Below are positions 59,136-64,000 of a DNA stretch of 64,000 bases, one piece after another. A program made the position numbers and the translations under genes. Numbering within the stretch: the stretch's first letter is position 1; the number at the start of each line of letters is the position of its first letter. The stretch is from Chelydra serpentina (Eukaryota; Chordata; Testudines; Chelydridae): contig JBAIAC010000021.1 in assembly GCA_037349315.1 (NCBI GenBank), forward strand, positions 1,488,001-1,552,000. Direction: 5' to 3'. The notes beneath the pieces are model-generated. The model worked only from the letters and a program-made list of their open reading frames with translations. It did not search any database and was not told the DNA's origin.

Positions 59136-59269
59136 GTAAGGGACCCGCTGCCAGGCTGGGACCCGCCGCGCCCAGCCCGGCCCCAGCCCCGGCCCCCGCC
59201 CGCGGCCGCGGCCCTTTCCCCGCAGCCCCTCGCCCTGCGCCCGCTGCCCCACTCCCCCACCGCTCCCCT

Positions 59270-60070
59270 TTCCTCCCTCCTTCACTCCCTTCTTTCTCTC
59301 TCTCCTTCTCTCTCCCCTTTCCTCCCTCCTTCACTCCCTTCTTTCTCTCTCTCCTTCTCTCTCCTTTTCCTCCTCCTTCACTCCCTTCTTTCTCTCTCTC
59401 CTTCTCTCTCCTTTTCCTCCCTCCTTCACTCCCTTCTTTCTCTCTCTCCTTCTCTCTCCTCCCTCCTTCACTCCCTTCTTTCTTTCTCCCCTTTCCTCCC
59501 TCCTTCACTCCCTTCTTTCTCTCTCTCCTTCTCTCTCCCCTTTCCTCCCTCCTTCACTCCCTTCTTTCTCTCTCCTTCTCTCTCCCCTTTTCTCCCTCCT
59601 TCACTCCCTTCTTTCTCTCTCCTTCTCTCTTTTTCTCCCCCCTTTCCTCTCCTTCACTCCCTTCTTTTTCTCTCTCCCTTTTCCTCCCCCCTTCACTCTC
59701 TTCTTTTTCTCTCTCCTTCTCTCCCTTTTCCTCCCTCCTTCACTCCCTTCTTTCTCTCTCCTTCTCTCCCTTTTCCTCCCTCCTTCACTCCCTTCTTTCT
59801 CTCTCCTTCTCTCTCCCTTTTCCTCCCTCCACTCCCTTCTTTTTCTCCCTTTTTCTCTCCCCTTTCCTCTCGTTCACTCTCTTCTTTTTCTCTCCCCCTC
59901 TTTTTTCTCTCTCTCCCTTTTCTTCTCTCTTTCTCTCTCTCGTTCGCTCCCTTCTTTTTTCTCTCTCTCTTCTCTCCTTTTCACTCCTGTCTTTCTCTCT
60001 CTCTTTCTCCTTCCTCTTTCCGCTCTCGCGGGCTGCTTTTTGCTCCCATCCGTCTTTCTCTCTCCCTCCG
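59270..60070. repeat. About 800-bp homopyrimidine minisatellite in TGFB1I1 intron 1
   Basis: Nearly pure C+T on the plus strand. Units of about 45-60 bp contain 'cctccctccttcactccctt' and 'ctttctctctctccttctct'. It begins 135 bp after the first coding exon. Confidence 0.95.
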
Positions 60071-60969
60071 CCGTTCCCCAGAGCGGGCAGGGCGAGGGGG
60101 GGGGCGGTAGTTTGACACCCCCCCCCCCCCCCGCAGCCTCTTCCCATCGGGATGAGACGGAATTTCTCACCATATTCCTGGGGCTTCGTGGTGCCTGGCG
60201 TGGGGCCCAACCTGCAGGGGGCGCTAATAACCAGGGACCCCCCCCCCCAGCACCCTCCCTGCTACCCCCCCCTCAGAGAGTTGTACCCATGTGCCGTGGG
60301 GTCCCTTCTCCTCCACCCTTAACACGGGGGGGGCTGCATCTCAGGAATAGGGGTGGGGGGCAGACAGTGGGAGGCTGTGTTATTGGGGGGATGGGTAGGT
60401 GTGTCCTAGGAAGGGGGGTTGGGGGCTGCACCCCGGGAAGGGTTTCGGGGGCTGCATCCTAGAAAGGAGGCTGGGGGAGCAGTGTCGGGGGATCTATCAA
60501 AGGAAGGGTTTTGGGGGGGCTGCATCCCAGGAAGGAAGCTGGGGGCCAGGGCTGTGGTGGTGGGGGGGTGTCCCAGGATATAGTATCTGGGTTGGGGGGG
60601 TCTGAGTCCTAAGAGGGGGGGCTGGATCCCAGAGGAGGGAGCTGGACTGGGGGGGATGGGGTGCTGAGTTGTGGGATGCCAAGGCTGCCCATCCCCAGCC
60701 CAGGTAAGAGCCCCAGTGAGTCCTGCAGTGAAGATATGTCTGTGCAGGGGTAGGAGTGTGGGGAGGACACTGAGCTCCCACACCCCAGGTGCCAGATTTC
60801 CCCAGCACCCCCTTCCAGCAGGAGTGGAGCCGCCTCCACACCAGCAGGGGGGTGGGTAGCCCACAGCAAGTGTGGCCAGGATGGGGGGAACCACTGGGGG
60901 AGTTCTGGCTGCAGGGGGAACCTGGACTCACTAAACCTGAATCTCACTTTCCCCCTCTGTCCTCTGGTC

Positions 60970-61860
60970 TGGTTTGTTATTGAAGGGTCTCCTGTGACTG
61001 ACAGAGGGGCTGTATTCATTGTGGTTTGTTGTTGTAGGGTCTCCCGTGAGTGCTGTGACCAGGAGCCGTGTTTTGTTAGTGTAGGGTCACTTGGGAGGGC
61101 TGCCCATGCTGGGTTATTACTGTAGGGTCTCTTTGGGACCTCCGGGGCTGCTGGCACTCCTTTGTTATTGTAGAGTTGTCCACAAGGGCTCCTTTATTTT
61201 TATATGGTTGCTTGTGGGCCTTGAGGCTGAACACCTCCAATTGTTTGTTATGGGTGGGAGGGATAACTCAGTGGTTTGACCGTTGGCCTGCTAAAACCAG
61301 TGTTGTGAGTTCAATCCTTGAAGGGGCCATTTAGGGATCTGGGGCAAAAATTGGCGATTGGTCCTGCTTTGAGCAGGGGGTTGGACTAGATGACCTCCTA
61401 AGGTCCCTTCCAACCCTGGTATTCTATGATTTGCTGCAGGGACTTTTACGAGATTGCTTTGTTATCGTAGGGTCTCTTGTGAGCACAAGGCTGCATACGC
61501 TGGTTTGTTATTGTAGGGTGGCTCGTGAGCAGCAGGAGCTGTTTGGTTGGGAGGGGCCTCGTGTGAGATAGGGGTGGCATGTGCTGGTTTGTTATTGTAG
61601 GGTCTCCTATTTACACATGTTGGTTTGTCATTGTAGGGACTTGTATTTATGCATGGTAGTTTGTTGTAGGGATGTGAATTTACACACAATGGTTTGTATT
61701 TACACATGTTGGTTTGTCATTGTAGGGACTTGTATTTATGCATGGTAGTTTGTTGTAGGGATGTGAATTTACACACAATGGTTTGTTGTTGCAGAGTGCT
61801 CCTAAGCACTGTAGTTACAAGCACTGATTTATTTTTGTAGGGTCTCCCATAAGCAGTTGC
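60970..61860. repeat. Decayed tandem repeat in TGFB1I1 intron 1
   Basis: Repeated 'tggtttgttattgtagggtc' pieces, 40-70 bp apart, become more diverged toward the left. They share the 'tgtagggtctcctgtgag' core with the regular array at 61970. Confidence 0.8.
61254..61435 (+). mobile_element. tRNA-derived SINE with CR1-like tail, copy 3
   Basis: 'gagggataactcagtggttt' head, 'gttcaatccttgaaggggcc' body and 'ggactagatgacctcctaag' tail. Inserted in the decayed tandem repeat. Confidence 0.9.
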
Positions 61861-61929
61861 TGAGAATACGGCTTTGTTGTTGTAGGGGGCCCATTATTGC
61901 CCATCCTGTGCCTGCTGTGTAGGTCGGTG

Positions 61930-62700
61930 GAGGGGGAGCACCTGTGAGGAGAGCAGGGGGTTGTTAAGTCGGGGGGCAGTGGGCACTCTGTGTTATCGTA
62001 GGGGTTCCTGTGAGCAGAGCAGTGGGTTGTTAAGGTCGGGGGGCAGTGGGCACTCTGTGTTATCGTAGGGTCTCCCTGTGAGCAGAGCAGTGGGTTGTTA
62101 TGGTCGGGGGGCAGTGGGCACTCTGTGTTATCGTAGGGTCTCCTGTGAGCAGAGCAGTGGGTTGTTATGGTCGGGGGGCAGTGGGCACTCTGTGTTATCG
62201 TAGGGTCTCCTGTGAGCACAGCAGTGGGTTGTTATGGTCGGGGGGGCAGTGGGCACTCTGTGTTATCGTAGGGTCTCCTGTGAGCAGAGCAGTGGGTTGT
62301 TATGGTCGGGGGGACAGTGGGCACTGTGTGTTATCGTAGGGTCTCCTGTGAGCAGAGCAGTGTGTTGTTATGGTCGGGGGGGCAGTGGGCACTGTGTGTT
62401 ATCGTAGGGTCTCCTGTGAGCAGAGCAGTGTGTTGTTATGGTTGGGGGGCAGTGGGCACTGTGTGTTATCGTAGGGTCTCCTGTGAGCAGAGCAGTGGGT
62501 TGTTATGGTTGGGGGGCAGTGGGCACTCTGTGTTATCGTAGGGTCTCCTGTGAGCAGAGCAGTGGGTTGTTATGGTCGGGGGGACAGTGGGCACTCTGTG
62601 TTATCGTAGGGTCTCCTGTGAGCACAGCAGTGGGTTGTTATGGTAGGGGGGCAGTGGGCACTGTGTGTTATCGTAGGGTCTCCTGTGACTGCGGTGCTGG
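61930..62700. repeat. 67-bp minisatellite, about 11 copies
   Basis: The unit includes 'gttgttatggtcggggggca', 'gtgggcactctgtgttatcg' and 'tagggtctcctgtgagcaga'. Very regular, with few substitutions. Confidence 0.95.
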
Positions 62701-62949
62701 GTTGCTTGCCCAGGGTTCAGGCGAGGACCGAGTCAGGCTGGTGTGTGATCCATGGTCTTGCCCCTCCCTGGCTTGGCTGCTCCTGGCTGCTGGGGAATGA
62801 AAAGGCCTCTGTGGGGCTCAGTCTGTGGTGGAAAATGTTCCCACAAAGGAGTGATTGTATGAGAGGGGGGAGCTGGCTGGGGGTGGGAGATCTCCAGGGA
62901 GAGGGGCAGGGGCGCTCTCCCCCGCAGAGTCAGTGCTGGCCCCACTGTG

Positions 62950-64000
62950 GTGCTGGGAGGTGCAGGGAGCAGGCGGGGGGCTCAGCAGGGGGCGCTGTGC
63001 TGCAGGGAGCAGATGGGGGCTCAGCGGGGGGCGCTGTGCTGCAGGGAGCAGATGGGGGGCTCAGCGGGGGGCGCTGTGCTGCAGGGAGCAGATGGGGGGC
63101 TCAGCGGGGGGCGCTGTGCTGCAGGGAGCAGATGGGGGGCTCAGCAGGGGGCGCTGTGCTGCAGGGAGCAGATGGGGGCACAGCAGGGGGTGCTGTGCTG
63201 CAGGGAGCAGATGGGGGTCAGCGGGGGGCACTGTTCTGCAGGGAGCAGATGGGGGGCTCAGCAGGGGGCGCTGTGCTGCAGGCAGCAGATTGGGGGGTCA
63301 GCGGGGGGCGCTGTGCTGCAGGGAGCAGATTGGGGGGCTCAGCGGGGGGCGCTGTGCTGCAGGGAGCAGATGGGGAGGTCAGCGGGGGGCGCTGTGCTGC
63401 AGGGAGCAGATTGGGGGTCAGCGGGGGGCGCTGTGCTGCAGGGAGCAGATGGTGGGCTCAGCGGGGGGGCGCTGTGCTGCAGGGAGCAGATGGGGGCTCA
63501 GCAGGGGGCGCTGTGCTGCAGGGAGCAGATGAGGGGGTCAGCGGGGGGCGCTGTGCTGCAGGGAGCAGATGGGGGGTCAGCGGGGGGCGCTGTGCTGCAG
63601 GGAGCAGATGAGGGGGTCAGCGGGGGGCGCTGTGCTGCAGGGAGCAGATTGGGGGGCTCAGCGGGGGGCACTGTGCTGCAGGGAGCAGATTGGGGGGTCA
63701 GCAGGGGGCGCTGTGCTGCAGGGAGCAGATGGGGGCACAGCAGGGGGCGCTGTGCTGCAGGGAGCAGATGAGGGGGTCAGCGGGGGGCGCTGTGCTGCAG
63801 GGAGCAGATGAGGGGGTCAGCGGGGGGCGCTGTGCTGCAGGGAGCAGATGGGGGTCATAGCAGGGGGCGCTGTGCTGCAGGGAGCAGATTGGGAGGTCAG
63901 CGGGGGGCGCTGTGCTGCAGGGAGCAGATTGGGGGGTCAGCGGGGGGCGCTGTGCTGCAGGGAGCAGATGGGGGGGTCAGCGGGGGGCGCTGTGCTGCAG
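62950..64000 (+). repeat. Large CTCF-like minisatellite, running off the window edge
   Basis: About 28 units of 36-40 bp: gctcagcagggggcgctgtg then ctgcagggagcagatgggg. Same family as the arrays at 4600, 8945, 31555 and 43560 but in the opposite orientation. Continues past the end of the window. Confidence 0.96.

Noticed and set aside
58154..60115. 653-codon plus-strand frame rich in Ser, Phe, Leu and Pro
   Set aside because: A stop-free reading of C/T-rich minisatellites. It runs through the TGFB1I1 first exon in another frame.
62640..63811. Long plus-strand frames of 225-323 codons at the right edge
   Set aside because: Pure translation of the CTCF-like array in three frames; no start context, no domain.
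62950..64000. Regular spaced repeats as a CRISPR array
   Set aside because: The 'spacers' are part of the same repeating unit, and the context is a vertebrate intron.

Overview
This is a GC-rich vertebrate nuclear segment, most likely from a cryptodiran turtle. The evidence is tRNA-derived SINEs with a CR1-like tail (three copies), a CR1 LINE tail, a Penelope-like element, many hAT and Harbinger derivatives, and GC-rich minisatellites in small introns of the kind seen on reptile microchromosomes. All genes are spliced. No bacterial or organellar features are present. Most long open frames come from stop-free minisatellites and are not genes.

Layout from left to right. (1) 1-2286, plus strand: the last four coding exons of a phosphatidylserine decarboxylase (PISD-family) gene. 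(2) 4335-16171, minus strand: a complete 15-coding-exon SLC5A2 (SGLT2-type Na+/glucose cotransporter) that assembles to 671 codons with no interruption. (3) 16.2-30 kb: intergenic, with nested retroelements. A roughly 6.2 kb endogenous retrovirus-like element with paired LTRs sits inside a solo LTR of another family. A Penelope-like fragment, a SINE and a hAT fragment follow. (4) 30.2-34.1 kb and 42.2-46.8 kb, minus strand: two intact tandem copies of a GPI-anchored carbonic anhydrase (CA15/CA4 type), of 311 and 321 codons, each with a TATA box. Between them lie an LTR, a degraded PIF/Harbinger element and further insertions. (5) 49.5-56.1 kb, plus strand: a CpG-rich promoter with several ZNF143/THAP11-like sites, then ARMC5, whose conserved exons show apparent single-base frameshifts. 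(6) 59123-59135, plus strand: the tiny first coding exon of a paxillin-family gene, probably TGFB1I1 (Hic-5), followed by at least 4.8 kb of repeat-filled first intron.

ARMC5, TGFB1I1 and SLC5A2 are neighbours on human 16p11.2, so the block is partly conserved but rearranged, with the carbonic anhydrase pair and a PISD-family gene added. PISD and SLC5A1/SLC5A4 lie near each other on human 22q12, so the PISD-like/SLC5A2 pairing may be a paralogous block. The genes do not form one pathway, although an apical glucose transporter and GPI-anchored carbonic anhydrases are both typical of renal epithelium.

The most unusual feature is one GC-rich minisatellite family that fills several introns and the right edge of the window. 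Its unit carries a close match to the CTCF core motif, giving dozens of tandem potential CTCF sites.
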